NCBI GenBank assembly: GCA_017654935.2
Contig: CM065697.1
Coordinates: forward strand, 45,432,632-45,496,631
Source: Phymorhynchus buccinoides
Taxonomy: Eukaryota; Mollusca; Gastropoda; Neogastropoda; Raphitomidae
Length of the DNA stretch: 64,000 bases
Direction of reading: 5' to 3'
How positions within the stretch are numbered: the stretch's first letter is position 1; the number at the start of each line of letters is the position of its first letter. This document shows, piece by piece, positions 1 through 25,753 of this stretch. A program made the translations under genes and the position numbers. The notes under the pieces are model-generated. The model was not told the DNA's origin and searched no databases. It saw nothing but the letters and a program-made list of their open reading frames with translations.

Positions 1-42
<42 letters not shown>
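1..42. repeat. (GT)n microsatellite
   Basis: Uninterrupted GT dinucleotide run at the left edge; it probably continues outside the window. From here to about 300 I see no gene. Confidence 0.97.
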
Positions 43-43
<1 letters not shown>

Positions 44-310
44 AGCGTATCAACACTACACAGTTAAGTTCATGTTTGGCTGTACACTTTCGCTCCTCGC
101 CGCAGTTCAGCACCAATCGTCGACATGGGTGTTGAATTATCTTGTTATTGAAGAGCGTTTTATCTCCCTTATGAAGATGCACACACACCCCTTAAGCAAG
201 TTTCTACTGATTGATCATCAATAGCAAGACAATCTAGCAGTCAAGCACTGGGAGGGGGAGGAGGGGGTCAAGTCCCCTTAGAATGTAGGGAACAATGTCA
301 AGGGTAAACA

Positions 311-535
311 CTTGATTAAGGGGGAGGGGGGGGGGGGAGACGGGCGTCTTCTCTGGAAAATCTTATTATATTGTCCAGCTTTCCTTGAGTTTATTTATCC
401 TTATTTTGAGTTTCTTTATTCTTTATCCTTAGGGGGGGGTGGGGGGGGGGGAGGGGGGGGGGGGGGGGACGGGGGGGGGTCTTCTCTGGAAAACCTTATT
501 ATATTGTCCAGCTTTCCTTGAGTTTATTTATCCTC
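311..535. repeat. G-rich tract with tandem duplication
   Basis: A block beginning with poly-G and followed by a motif starting CTTCTCTGGAAAA and running to TTTATTTATCC occurs twice (about 347-412 and 480-533). The poly-G runs between the copies are long and likely unstable. Reading frames here are poly-Gly and are not genes. I recognise nothing further from 540 to about 1390. Confidence 0.8.
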
Positions 536-1425
536 TTGACATTTATATAAATCAAGGAGCACTTATCAAAGTTGCCAATGTCAGTATTCGTTTTTTGTCG
601 AGTTCAATCTACCTTTTTTCTCTCTCTCCATTCTGCACCCTTTATCTCTTTTCCATTTTAATTCGTTCCTTTGTAGCAGGTTACGTGCGCAGCCAAAAAC
701 ACGTATACTTCATTTGACACAGAAATTATCAGGTATTAGCCACTGAATTCCGATCCACATAACTACACAGAGCTGTGCTGAAGCAACAGTATTTGGTTTC
801 TGGTTTTGTGTGCAGTTAGGGTACTCCTTGATGTTCATGTAAAAAAATATGTCAACAGACAGTTATGAAACATTGCGCACGTGCAGACAATGCCATTTCA
901 TTATCATTGAACAATGCTGCCATCATTTCAACGCTTCAATTCAATGCTTCCATCAATCATTGTCAAGGATTCGCGACTGATTTTGCCAATTTCAGCAACC
1001 TTCCAGTATCTCTCGTGTCTTTCCGTCATCCCAGTAGGGGCCAGGGTGTTTACTTGGAGTTTCAGTATATAATTCTGTCATGGGGAATTTAAAATAATGA
1101 TCTTCTGAAGATCACTCCATATCTTCCTAGAGTCTCTTTACACCATGGATGGTGTTTTTCTTGACGTTTCGTGCACCCGGATTTCTTCTGTCTTGACAGT
1201 TGCGTGGGACAGTTGTCTCTCAGTATCATCGTCATCGGATTTGCTGTTGTGGGCCTTGTGCGTTTTGTATCGGCCTACAAGGTAGGCTAGGTGTACACAA
1301 ACACACCTGGAGAAAGAAAAAGAAAATAGTGTAGGCTACACACACAGTCTACGCACATATAGGCGCGCGCGCACGCACACACACACACAACTGATTGGTT
1401 ATCAATAGCAAGACTTCTAGCAGTC

Positions 1426-2212
1426 AAGCACTGGGAGAAGTTTCATCACACAAGGTTCTAGGAGTTATTATTGACAACGATATATCATGGCATAATCACC
1501 TAAATGAACTCGGAAAACGTATTTCTAGTAGAATCTACCAGTTAGCAAAAATAAAGCATTTTTGGGATCTTCACTCAAGAAAGCTATTTTTCCATGCTCA
1601 TATTTTATCACATCAATTATGCTTCCACTTTATGGGATAATGCTAGTGAATCTAATTTAAAGCAAATAAATCGTTTGCACAAGAGAGCTGTAAAACTAAT
1701 ACTTTTAAAATCAAATAGCCTAACTGGAAATGATTATAAACGTTTGAACATTCTTCCATTCAAAGACAGACTTTTTTTCAATAAATGTCTATGCATGTAC
1801 AACGTTGTAAATGGGCTGGCTCCTAATAAAATCACGCGGAATTTTACAAACAATGACAATAGACACACTCACAAGCTTTCTTTCCCAAAACCCCATAACA
1901 ATTTGTACAAATCAAGCTTGACATACTCTGGAGGATGTACATGGAATAACTTGCCATCTTTTTTTAAAATCATGCCCTTCAAAGTTAGCTTTTAAACATA
2001 ATTTGAAAATATATTTGTTTGATAAATTGTAATCTAATGTGTCATGGAATTCTTTGTACATATGTTCATACTCTGGTTTTATCTTCTGCACATTGTGTAT
2101 GTGCTGCTTTGCACTTTAGGGCGAAGCGACACTACGATACGCATTCATGTGACTTTATTTTCTTGATATGCCTTTTCTTTTCGCCTAAAATGTGAATGGT
2201 GTGTGTGTGTGT

Positions 2213-2278
<66 letters not shown>

Positions 2279-2387
2279 GCGTGTGCGTGTGCGTGTGCGT
2301 GCGTGCGTGCGTGCGTGTGTGCTTGTGTGTGTAGGTGTGTGTGTGTGTGTGTGTGTGTTTCTGCATTTGTAATTTTGTATGACTGAC

Positions 2388-2468
<81 letters not shown>

Positions 2469-2806
2469 CATGTCGGTGTCTCTGTTCTATCTGTCATTTG
2501 TCGCAGTCATCCCCCCCCCCCCCCCCCAACTGTTTCCTCTCCTCTCCCTTTCCACTACGATTACTGTTGTCAGTATTTTGTACATGATTATGGTATTGTG
2601 CTTGCGGAACATAATAATATTTATGTGTATTTTTTCCATATATTTCATTGTAAATTGATTTTTTTGTTTACAGTTTTTGCTTTTCATCTTGTTTGCTTCA
2701 GTTGTATTTCTTATATATTTATGACGACAGGATGAAAAAAAGTTTTGTTTAGCTTATTCCTTTATCGTCATTAAAGATCATTTTGACTTGACTTGACTTG
2801 ACTTGA
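1426..2806 (+). mobile_element. Non-LTR retrotransposon (CR1/Jockey-like) 3' fragment, frameshifted
   Basis: The last part of a reverse-transcriptase ORF is readable in pieces. Around 1450-1600 it shows KVLGVIIDNDISWHNH and RKLFFHAHI. From about 1605 in another frame it shows NYASTLWD, LHKRAVKLILLKS and LNILPFKDRLFFNKC. Near 1976 a further frame change leads to KHNLKIYLFDKL and a stop at 2030-2032. These are typical C-terminal blocks of molluscan CR1/Jockey-type elements. At least two frameshifts make it inactive. The 3' UTR is interrupted by (GT)n and (CT)n arrays and ends near 2806 in a (TTGAC)n tail after an ATTAAAGATCATTTTGACTTG motif. Assignment to a named clade would need a database search. 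Confidence 0.85.
2202..2465. repeat. (GT)n / (CT)n compound microsatellite
   Basis: GT runs with GC interruptions (2202-2363) and then a long CT run (about 2389-2465), lying within the 3' UTR of the LINE fragment. A poly-C run at 2512-2527 follows. Confidence 0.95.
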
Positions 2807-2836
2807 CACACACACGCGCGTGCGCGCGCGTTCAAC

Positions 2837-3707
<871 letters not shown>

Positions 3708-3709
3708 AA

Positions 3710-4224
3710 CTTCTTTTTTTAATAATTATATAATTTGAAAATATAAACATTTTTCCATGATGATGATATGATGATTAGATAGATTCTAGATTTTGTCAGA
3801 CTAGACTAAAAAAAAAAAAAAAAAAATTCAAATTGGGGGGTGGGGGGGCAATGCTCATCGGTTTTTAAATCCTATCACTTACCCCATTATTTAAACAGAT
3901 TTCACACCGTAAATACATTCCAGGAGGATGGGAGTGGAGAGTATTCTAAAAACAATACAAAACCGCCCAACAATAAAACCACACCGACCCATAACATCGT
4001 CTGCTTCAATCCGTTGTTTACAGAGAGGGGAAACTACTCTAACACAATTTCAGCAACAAACATGGCGACCTCCATGTGACATTCATGCTGACAAGCTACA
4101 CACAGGAAAAGTTCTTGCGGCGGGTTCATGCTGTTTGCGACTGAAAGTTTAAAGTTAGAACTCAAAAAAGTAATTCAAAGAGCTTTCAATTTGGTTTGTA
4201 CTTCGCCCAATAACAGCCGCTACG
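3710..4224. other. Upstream region of the hydrolase gene
   Basis: A-run and G-run low complexity to about 3850, then ordinary sequence. It may hold the promoter or 5' UTR of the hydrolase gene. No TATA box or initiator stands out. An in-frame stop (TAA, 4171-4173) lies 17 codons upstream of the proposed start. Confidence 0.3.
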
Positions 4225-16525
<12,301 letters not shown>

Positions 16526-16720
16526 CATGCAACAAAGAGTGCACTGACTTTTCAGCATGTGTGGGGCTATGTAACCAAAAACTGATTCCAGACAAATTGT
16601 GTCTCTGCTGTATAAATAGTAATGTCCCATAATGGTCTTTTGACCGGGAGGACGTTAAGCATAAAGTTCAGTCAGTCTTCAGACAAATTTGATGTGCTTT
16701 CATGCTGTATGAATCTGTAT

Positions 16721-17088
16721 GTGCGATGCTTTTGAAACAATGCGGTGAAAAGTCATTCCGGTTCCCAGCATGCAACGCACGTCAATTTCTTTTCATTCTG
16801 TTTCAAGATGGCGTCAAAGCGACCGCGTGGTGAGAGTTCTAGGTCAAATGATCCAAAATCTGATGGAAAGACACCAAAGAAAAGGCAAATACATGGTTTA
16901 AAAAGTGTTTTTAAAGGTCTCCCAGTGCACTGTTGCTTGCATATAATTGTGTCATTACAAATAGTTTCCTTGTTAATCGGGTTTGTGAAGAAAAACAATC
17001 GGCCGCACGTTGGATTAGGTTGTTTTTCAAAATTACTATTTTTGTTTCAGAAATTACAAATTTGCAAAATAGGGGTAAACAGGTCTGT
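16721..17088. mobile_element. 5'-truncated copy of the 6598 element
   Basis: Shares TGCTTTTGAAAC through to GGGGTAAACAGGTCTG with 6710-7658, but without the nested MITE F. The short frame reads MASKRPRGESSRSNDPKSDG here. Confidence 0.8.
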
Positions 17089-17397
17089 ATGTGGCGCATA
17101 GATGTTTTTCAGTCAGGGGGAACACATTTGGAAAGTCTTGAGCTTTCAGGTGTACTATGTGCCCATTGTTGCCCTCTCCTGAATGCATGGAAAAGGTTAC
17201 GGCGTTCAGAAATAATTATTTAGAGATATCAGCAATGCTTGCTAAAGACGGACAGTTTGCAAAGAAATATTAATTCCTCTGTGCGAATGCTTGTTACATT
17301 TGTAATCGGGAGGTGGGTGGATGGGAGAATGGCTTTCTTAATTAAACCACAGTCTTCCTAGCAGCTTCAAAGGGCCTCTATGGTTTGTCCCTATCTC

Positions 17398-17935
17398 TTA
17401 AAGGGGCACCCTGACGGATGAGTTTTTGCAAGAAACGCGTCGAGATCACCAGAAAGACAACCTTTTCAAGGATCGGAACACTCACTTTGCTCTGGTTTCC
17501 TGGAAATCAAACCATCAAAACGGCGATTCCTCCTTCGCGGAGATGCCGGAGAGAGTAGCCATTTTGGATGGGATGGGTGGAGGCCACTCATTGTGGTTGA
17601 AGCTTTTTCTTCTTTGTAGTGCAGGTAAAAAACCAAATTGGAGCTGTTGCCTTTGTTGTGAGTGAAAAAACTCCTTTTGGTAAACTGTATAAAAAAAATA
17701 TAAAAAAATATAAAAAGGCTTCTATTGTGGAAATTTTGTGCAAACAATTTGGTCTAAGCGGCCATTAGAAAAGAGAAGGCATGTTCCAGCACCTCCGCCA
17801 AGGAGGAATCGCCGATTTTACAGTTTGATTTCTGGGAAACCAGAGCAAAGTGAGTGTTGCGATCTCTGTAAAAGGTTTTCCTGGTGATATCGACGTGTTT
17901 CTTGCATAAACTCATCCGCCAGGGTGCCCCTTTAA
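17398..17935. mobile_element. Foldback element I (TTAAAGGGGCACCCTG termini)
   Basis: TTAAAGGGGCACCCTGACGG at the left and the complement ending GGGTGCCCCTTTAA at the right. Long arms include CTCACTTTGCTCTGGTTTCC. A second copy is at 30229-30789. Confidence 0.85.
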
Positions 17936-18150
17936 CAAATCATATTGGCCTCTATAGAAAGAAAAATGACAAAGATTTTGTTTTTCATTTTAAGTCAAGG
18001 TTGAATGTTTGTGGTGATGATGATGTGTAGCAGTTTGATTGACATTATTGGTTTGTTCGCTAAATCAAGTGATATTGAATACATAATGAAAGCTGTATGT
18101 TGTGCAACTGCCATTATATGTGCCTTGGCTCTCTCTCTCTCTCTCTCTCA

Positions 18151-18771
18151 TAGGTGTCAACACAATTTTCCTTTTTTCAAAACTTCCCTTATTAAAAAAT
18201 AATGTCCCCCCTTATTTCAAGCCTGAAAACCGCATAAATTTCAGAACACGCAAAACCATGAAAAGGTTGCCGTGAATACATTATATTCAGACATCGTTTT
18301 CATGCAATTTTGTTATATATATTGAAAATTGGGCAGGGGAGCGTACCTTCCTTTCTCAAATGACAGGTTTTCCCATTCTTTCAAGTGTCTCCCACTCCCA
18401 ACTCGTGCCTTTTTGGCCACAGGGGGGTTTGTAGAACTGGAAGAAGTAGCCATTTTCGATTCAAACAACGCTCACAGAAGTTCTGAAGAAACCACGCATG
18501 CGCAGATTACCAGAACAAATCGAACAAATCGCTCTCTGCGCATGACCGATCATCTAGCCTACTGCTTTCGTTTTCCTGTTCGGCTGCTTGGCGTCCGCGT
18601 TTTGTCGTCTGCTATCACAAAATTCTATCACTTCGCGGTTTGTTTCTGATTTCTGATCTGCCTGTATAAATCGGTTTTACCCGTATTGAAACTGTTATAC
18701 GGCCGTACAGACCCAAAATCATGGTTTTCCTGTACAGCAATACGGGAAAACTGTATAGGTTGACACCTATG

Positions 18772-18772
<1 letters not shown>
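18151..18772. mobile_element. Inverted-repeat element inside a (CT)n run
   Basis: Left AGGTGTCAACACAATTTTCC, right GGTTGACACCTAT, with (CT)n directly outside on both sides, as if inserted into the microsatellite. Confidence 0.65.
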
Positions 18773-18802
<30 letters not shown>

Positions 18803-18829
18803 CACATGCACGCACACACTTCTTTTAAC

Positions 18830-19040
18830 ATTTTCGTTTATTCAAATTCATACCAGTAGCACGAAAATGCGTCCCACATGTTTCAACAGCTTTACTCACC
18901 CAAACATACCCTCATGTATACCATTATTCACCCTCATCTATATTACACACATATAAAGAAAACCAAAATCAGCGTAATTACGTAAGCATAAAACGCATTG
19001 AATTCTGCAAAATTGCTTCAAAACTCACATAATCACACTA
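18830..19040. other. Unassigned intergenic DNA
   Basis: A/T-rich with no recognised repeat or gene. Confidence 0.4.
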
Positions 19041-19729
19041 CAGCGGAACCTCCATTTTAAGACCTAACAAAAATTCATCCAAAATTAGGTCTCAACCCTT
19101 TCAATGCTAGCCATTTCTCAGCCAAAATTTACCATTAACCTTACCTGGGTAGAGAAAAGATGTCTCTGCAATAAATTATTACAGATTCCTCTGACATGCC
19201 TAAAATAGGGCCTGTCCTTACCTCCCAAAATGAAGAACATAAGGTCACTGGATGCCAGACCCTCATTTGATGCCTTTCAGTGACATGGGTGTTCAATCAT
19301 TGTGGTGCCAAGAGGCGACAGTGGCGATGAAAGGGTTAAGTTAAGTGGGAGGGAGTTGTATAAGGGAGATAATTCTAATACTTACAAAGAAGGACAATGT
19401 CTCAGAGAGAAGTAGGTCTCAAGTGGGAGGGAGTTGTAATAGGGAGGTCATTTTAATTCTTACAAAGAAGGGCAATGTCTCAGAGAGAAGTAGGTCTTTA
19501 GTGGGAGGGAGTTGTATAAGGGAGGTAATTTTAATACTTACAAAGAAGGGCAATGTCTCAGAGAAGTAGGTCTCAAGTGGGAGGGAGTTGTATAAGGGAG
19601 GTAATTTTAATACTTACAAAGAAGGGCAATGTCTCAGAGAAGTAGGTCTTAAGTGGGAGGGGGTCTTATAATGGGAGGGGGTGGGTCTTATAAGGGAGGG
19701 GGGGGGGGTTATAAGAGAGCTTTCCACTG
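19041..19729. mobile_element. MITE family A, expanded copy with nested MITE B
   Basis: Starts CAGCGGAACCTCC after TA and ends CTTTCCACTG before TA. A MITE B lies at 19094-19339. The right arm has expanded into four tandem copies of a ~75-bp block containing CAATGTCTCAGAGA and GTGGGAGGGAGTTGTA. Confidence 0.82.
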
Positions 19730-19799
19730 TAGTAGAAATCTACTGTCAAACAAATTTCTTTTCCACTGAGGATGTGGTGTTGAGCCGAGTGCATTTGTC

Positions 19800-20575
19800 A
19801 GTCTTCTTCTTCTGCGTTCCCAGGCCATATGGCCATAATGGGTAAGGTACGCATGTGTCCGTTTTTCAGTTTTCACTGGTCTCCCCGCTGCGTACAGCCG
19901 ACACATTCCGATTTCGGAGGAGCTCAAAGGAAAAAAATTATTTGGAAGATTTTTTTTTTTTTAAGGCAGGAGAATGGGCCAATAAGTCAGAAAGATAATA
20001 GATGACAGAAAGCAAAGGGGAAAAGGCAGAGTCAAAGAGAGTAGCAGATTAGAGGAAGTTACAAGCACAGAACTTCCAGAAGGTGGGGGAACTATTTTTA
20101 CGAAAGATCCCCCGGTATCCCCACGGGGAGAGACTCGTGGAGGGGGCGGGGTCGTCCAGCTCCCTGTATGGAGGCACGAGGCATCCACCCACTGCCCCGT
20201 GACCGTCCTGTTCAACACGAGTCTCTCCCCGTGGGGATACCGGGGGATCTTTCATACAAAATAGTTCCCCCACCTTCTGGAAGTTCTGTGCTTGTAACTT
20301 CCCCTAATCTGCCACTCTCTTTGACTCTTCCTTTGGCCCTCCCTTTGCTTTCTATCATCTACTATCTTTCTGCCTTACACACTCACACACACAAGGGGGA
20401 GGAGGGGGGGAGTCTTGTAAAAATAGTTCCCCCACCTTCTGGAAGTTAGTTCTGTGCTTGTAACTTCCTGTAATCCGCCGCTCTCTTTGACTCTTGCCAT
20501 TTCCTTTTGCTTTCTGTCATCTGCTATCTTTCTTTCTCGCTCACTGGTCCAATCTCCTGCCTTTGTTTCTAGAAA
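19800..20575. repeat. Dispersed repeat D, inverted and direct copies
   Basis: Copy 1 (19800-20205): CTTCTTCTTCTGCGTTCCCA, GGAAGTTACAAGCACAGAAC, CGGTATCCCCACGGGGAGAG. Copy 2 (about 20220-20360) is inverted; a third partial copy runs about 20395-20530. The same family recurs at 21335, 28795, 33340, 43910, 46520, 47880, 52130 and 55262. Confidence 0.8.
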
Positions 20576-20578
20576 CTC

Positions 20579-20826
20579 TTAACCCTTTTAACGCTAGCCA
20601 TTCCTCAGCGAAAATGTTACCATTGAACTTACCTGGGTAGAGAAAAGACTTTGCCTGCAATATTGGGGATTCCTCTGTGACATGCATAAAATAGGGCCTG
20701 TCTTTACCTCTCGAAATGAAGAACACAAGGTCACTGGATACCAGACCCTCATGTGATGCCTTTCAGTGACATGGGTGTTAAATCATTGTGGTGCCAAGAG
20801 GCGACAGTGGCGATGAAAGGGTTAAT
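20579..20826. mobile_element. MITE family B, full copy
   Basis: TTAACCCTTTTAACGCTAGC to GGCGATGAAAGGGTTAA, with the family interior (GGGGATTCCTCTGTGACATG). Confidence 0.88.
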
Positions 20827-21136
20827 TAAGCGATTTTCTCCAGCCGAAGACGGACGTGTTGGGCCTGACTGTTTCCTAGTTAGGCGCATAACGGCAGCAT
20901 GATGCACCATCACTATTTTCATATTTCCTTTTTTTTTTTTACTTGGAAAACCTAGCTATACATTTGGTTCACACCAGGCAGCAGGAATCACTCTGCTCTT
21001 ACTGACTTTTCACTCCCATGGGTTTTAAGTGACAAGTGCTTGGGATCATCCCTGGAGTCTTTTAGCCAGGGTAAGCCAACAACAACTCATCAGTCCTCAT
21101 TGCACAAGCTTAAGAAGGCAACGTTTTTTTCTTTAA

Positions 21137-21610
21137 AACCCTTTCATCGCCACTGTCGCCTCTTGGCACCACAATGATTGAACACCCATGTCACTGAAAG
21201 GCATCAAATGAGGGTCTGGTATCCAGTGACCTTATGTTCTTACTTTTGGCAGGTAATGACAGGCCCTATTTTATGCATATCACAGAGGAATCCCCAGTAT
21301 TCCAGACGAAAACAGTTCTCTACCCAGGTAAACGGCTGAGGAATGGCCCCACCTTCTGGAAGTTCTGTGCTTGTAACTTCCTCTAATCTGCCACTCTCTT
21401 TGACTCTGCCTTTTCCCTTTGCTTGCTGTCATCTACTATCTTTCTGCCTAACCGGTCCATTCTCCTGCCTTTTTACACGTCACACTTTGAAGAAGATTTC
21501 CTCCAGCCGAAGTCGGACTTGCTGGGCCTAATTATTTCTTAGTTAGGCGCATAACGGCTGCATGACGCTTCTGCGCTCATAATTGACAGGAAACTGTCTG
21601 AGCGATCGAA
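21137..21610. repeat. Truncated MITE B joined to repeat D
   Basis: AACCCTTTCATCGCCACTGT up to CTACCCAGGTAAACGGCTGA, then CCACCTTCTGGAAGTTCTGT of repeat D, ending with GTTAGGCGCATAACGGCTGC. Confidence 0.75.
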
Positions 21611-21639
21611 GAAGAAGGAGGAGTTAAATTAAGACACAC

Positions 21640-22180
21640 ACACACACACTGACTCACACACTTACACACACACACACATGAATACCCACAAACAATTGCA
21701 TTAAAAAAACCTAAGAAACCAGAGGGTTTTTTCTCCCTTTCCAGGCTATAACTATAAAGTCTAGACGTTCAAAGCATGTACAATACGCTGAGATCATCAA
21801 ACGGAATGTTACAAAATGCATCTTCAGAAATATGTAACATATTATCCATATGCCAACCTAAGCTGCAAATCCACAAGTCCTTGATTTTATAATAATTCTA
21901 TTGATTTTTTTTATAAATAATTAAAAACAAGCAAAAAAATTACTGCAATAATCCTTTTTTTTTAATCTGCTCGCTTAAAGACCCACCCGGTCACGTGTCA
22001 AAATCACGGGTTTCACATGTTTTCCTTCTTATAGCTGGTAAGAAATCTTCTTTTGACCAGGTTTGACTCCCATACAAATGTCCCCAAATTGAAAACGAAA
22101 CAATTGTAAAGAGCAGCCTCAATTTGAAGTTGGGACATTTGTATGTGGGTCACAGCTACCCAGAAAAAAACAAGGGTGTG
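21640..22180. other. (CA)n tract and a weak dispersed repeat
   Basis: CA-rich at about 21635-21680. GGTCACGTGTCAAAATCACG at about 21990 recurs near 30070. Nothing else recognised. Confidence 0.4.
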
Positions 22181-22302
22181 TCAGTGTGTCTTTAAAAACA
22201 TTGCAGATCAAATATGAGCAACCGCACACACGCACACACACACACCCACACACACACACAAGCACCATTGGTATTCACAGGAATTCAAGACTTTGGTTCT
22301 AC

Positions 22303-22558
22303 CTTTAACTCTTCTAGTACCATAGGCGAATACATTCGCCCCAGACATCACTCTACACTCCCACCAAATGCAACAGCATTCACTGCCAAGCACCCTGCCA
22401 TGTGTTTGTCTATTTCTAAGAGCTTGTGCCACAGTTTATTCCGTTAAAGCAATGCATGGAGCACTCACGAGAGAATAAAATAGTCACTCCCCTCCTGTCG
22501 GTTGAGATGCAACAGACAACCAAAAACGTCAAAAAATGCATGGCGCTAAAAGAGTTAA
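22303..22558. mobile_element. TTAA-bounded element N
   Basis: Runs from AACTCTTCTAGTACCATAGG to GGCGCTAAAAGAGTTAA. A partial inverted copy is at about 33178-33282. Its right TTAA is also the left TTAA of the next element. Confidence 0.6.
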
Positions 22559-22802
22559 CTCTTTCACTGCCAAAGTCGCATTTTAGCACCACAACGATTT
22601 AACACCTATGTCACTAAAAGGCATCACATTGGGGTCTATTATCCAGACACTCTATTGACTTAGTTTTGGGAAGTAAGGATAGACCTTATTTTAGATATAT
22701 GTCACAGCAGAATCCCCAATACTGCAGATGGATTTTATTCTCTACCCAGGTAAATTTAATGGACATGTTTGGCTGATATATGGCTGGCAGTGAAAGGGTT
22801 AA
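22555..22802. mobile_element. MITE family B, full copy
   Basis: TTAACTCTTTCACTGCCAAA to GCTGGCAGTGAAAGGGTTAA. Confidence 0.88.
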
Positions 22803-23001
22803 CGCGCTAGAAATATCCAAACAAGTTGTTAAAAAAAAGTTGGATCCCCCAACAGCGAAAGACAGGAAATTAGCCATGGGAAACGCATTCCAGTGTATAT
22901 TACATAGCAAAAGACCTGCAAAAACAACAAACAGAACAGAAACTGGACCAACAAATAAGGTCTCTAGCAAGCATAAAAGCAAAATATTTGATCAGACGCT
23001 A

Positions 23002-23475
23002 CAGTCAAACCTCTATTATAAGACCTCCTCTCATTTAAGACTGATTTTGGGGGGCCACGGATGTAATGTATCTTACTATAATTTATGTATAAAACGTACC
23101 TCCGTTATAAGACCTCTCCAATTTAAGGCAGATTTTTTTCTGACTTTTTGGTAGTCTGTACCTCCGTTATAAGACCTCTCCAATTTAAGGCAGATTTGTT
23201 TTCTGACTTTTTGGTAGTCTTAAAACCCTTTCACTGCCCAAGTCATGTTAGCACCACATTGATTTAACACCTATGTCACTAAAAGGCATCACATTGGGGT
23301 CTATTATCCAAAGACCCTATTGTCTTAGTTTTGGGAAGTAACGATAGACCTTATTTTATATATATGTCTCAGAAGAATCCTGCAGATGGATTTTGTTCTC
23401 TACACAGGTAAATTTAATGGACATTCATGGCTAAAATAGGCTAGCGGTGAAAGGGTTAAAATAGAGGTTTGACTG
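23002..23475. mobile_element. MITE family C (CAGTCAAACCTC) with nested MITE B
   Basis: Termini CAGTCAAACCTCTATTATAA and AATAGAGGTTTGACTG. A ~64-bp block (GTACCTCCGTTATAAGACCT) is duplicated at 23094 and 23158. A MITE B is inserted at about 23224-23459. Confidence 0.85.
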
Positions 23476-23724
23476 TTTTAGAAACATTAGGCGAAACTCG
23501 CAACGACTCACTCATAGTGCACCTCGTGTACTCATGCACTCTAACAAGTACATGTGTACTCTTTCTAGCATTTCAGCTATCATCCCGATCTGGTCTCTTT
23601 TTCATAAAAGAATTCACTACAAAGGTCTTGGTGGTATCTATCGCCATGCAGTTTGGTTGTGCTAGCATTTTTAGTAGATTCTGAGAAATTTTCGAACTCA
23701 AACACACACACACCCAGAGGGCAG

Positions 23725-23795
23725 GATGAAAAAAAGCTTTGTCAGCTTATTCTTTAACCCTCAATAAAGATGATTTTGACTTGACTTGACCCCCA
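23725..23795 (+). mobile_element. Solo LINE 3' tail
   Basis: GCAGGATGAAAAAAAGC to CAATAAAGATGATTTTGACT plus (TTGAC)n. It matches the tail of the LINE at 1426-2806. Confidence 0.75.
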
Positions 23796-23799
23796 CACA

Positions 23800-24230
23800 C
23801 CAAAGTGCAATCACATACATGCACTTGACTCGTCAAAAAAGAACTGTAGCTTCACAAGGTGTTGATGTAATACCGAGTGCTCTTCCTTTTTGGTTTTCTG
23901 ATAGATTTGATTACAGAGCCAATCATACACTTCAATAATGGACCAATAATCTTCCTCTGAAATCGGAATGTGTCGGCAGCGAGGACACCAGTGAAAACTG
24001 GACAACAGACACATACTTTCATTGTGGCCTTATGGCCCAGGAACGCAGAAGAAGAAGAAGAAGGACCAATCATCAGCCCTGACTAATCAGCCGATCATCG
24101 GCTCTGATTAAAAAGCCAGTTATCAAAGGTCTTCCATTCACCCTGGCCAATCATTAAAGGCTTTACATTTTTATCGGGAGACAATACTGACTGGTTTGGG
24201 ATGGCACTTTTTTTTTTCCACATGAAAAAC
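23800..24230. repeat. Repeat D fragment and unassigned DNA
   Basis: The repeat D end (CGGAATGTGTCGGCAGCGAG to GAAGAAGAAGAAG) lies at about 23960-24063. The rest shows no gene. Confidence 0.55.
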
Positions 24231-24265
24231 AAAACAGTTCATATAAAGTATTGCCAGGGTCGAGT

Positions 24266-24600
24266 TTCTCTGGATAACGGTCGCCCGCGAATAACGCTTA
24301 CGCTAAACGGGGCCTAAGAAACACTTTAGAAAACGTTTGCGGAAGAATATTACAAGCTCTTGTCTGATTGGTCAAAAAATTTGTTATTATTTTAAACAAA
24401 CTTTAATGGACCAATCAACAACAAGAAATGTATTCAGCCCCTACTAGTTCCAGATAGTTCGCCGCTTGCTCGGTGTTTGGCAAGAACAAAACGCGACGTG
24501 AACTATCGGCAAACGAAGGGTGTTTCTTAGACAGTTTTTGCCGATTTGCGCTCACGCTACGTAACGTTAGCCCTTGTGAAACGGCCCCATGGTTTCATCA
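24266..24600. repeat. Possible degenerate inverted-repeat element
   Basis: AAACGGGGCCTAAGAAACAC at the left and GGTGTTTCTTAGACAG at the right pair as inverted motifs. Boundaries are unclear. Confidence 0.4.
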
Positions 24601-24719
24601 AAATTACAGCAATTTTAACTTGGAAGAGTACAAACAAACAAAAAATCTCAACCCCAACCCTGTTTATCAAAGCAAGTTGAAAATGGCATAATATACACAG
24701 ATAGATTACATGGCAAGCC

Positions 24720-25060
24720 AATGCACTTTTGCAGAATGGATGTCTACGTGAAAGAAAATCATCATTTCTCGATGCAAAATATCAATTTTATTTACTAGAT
24801 TTAACAAAATCATTGTTTACAAGGTGCAAAAATATAATCATTATTTTTGGACTCGGTGCCCAAAAAAAAAATCATAATTTTACGGACGTGCAAAAATATA
24901 TGATACATTAAGTGCAAAAATTATAACCATAATTTTTTCAGTGCAAGATAAATAGAATCATCATTTACTAAATGCAAAAATATAATTTACTACATCCAAA
25001 CTTTTATGCAAATCTGCACCAAAATATCGTCATGATTTGCAAGCAACATAAATATCTCAA
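24720..25060. repeat. Degenerate A/T-rich repeats
   Basis: Loose recurrences of GTGCAAAAATATAATCAT about every 60 bp. No coding signal. Confidence 0.5.
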
Positions 25061-25249
25061 TGTAGCAACCCGAAGCATGCGTCCATACAAGGAAAAATGT
25101 CACAAAGACTACCAAAATGGGATGATGTTCCTCCAACAACAATGAATTAGACAAAGCATGGTAAGGAAGACGATGGGAATGTACATACACTGATTCATGT
25201 GTCCATGAACGATTCATAAATACCATGATAAAAGGCACTTCTTATCTTG

Positions 25250-25490
25250 TCTTCTCTCTCTCTCTCTCTCTCGCTTGATGCATGGTATGAATGTGTGAGT
25301 GAGAGGGCAAGGTGCAAAGAAGCTATTGTAGCTTATCCTTTTTACCCTCAATAAAACATTCGTATTCGTACTCTCTCTCTCTCTCTCTCTCTCTCTCAGT
25401 AACGATAATGTCAGACAGTCAAAACACACACTCTCTCTCTCTCTCTCTCACACACATGCACGCATGCACGCACACACACACACATAAAAT
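25250..25490. repeat. (CT)n and (CA)n arrays with a LINE tail
   Basis: Three CT runs. Between the first two, TTGTAGCTTATCCTTTTTAC to CAATAAAACATTCGTATTCG resembles a LINE terminus. Confidence 0.7.
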
Positions 25491-25721
25491 TACAAGACCT
25501 TTTCAGGTCATGAAAATAAAAGATAAAAAAACTGCTCTCTCTCTGGATTATTTCCCCTATTGCTCATGATGTTCATTTTTTTGCTCTGTGCTCCAAACCT
25601 TCAATCACGAACAATTAACCAACCTCCTTCGTTCTTCATTCCACTTTTCACTTAGACATTTCAAGTACTAAGTACTAAAACTTTGATTTTTATTCACTCC
25701 TGATTAACAAAATTAATGAAG

Positions 25722-25753
25722 GGGGGGGGGGGGGGGGGGGGGGGGGGAGGGGG
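25722..25753. repeat. Poly-G homopolymer
   Basis: About 26 Gs, then AGGGGG. Its length is unlikely to be exact in any assembly. Confidence 0.9.

Noticed and set aside
17398..17935. Inverted pair taken as a hairpin RNA gene
   Set aside because: Termini at TTAA and a second copy at 30229 show it is a transposable element.
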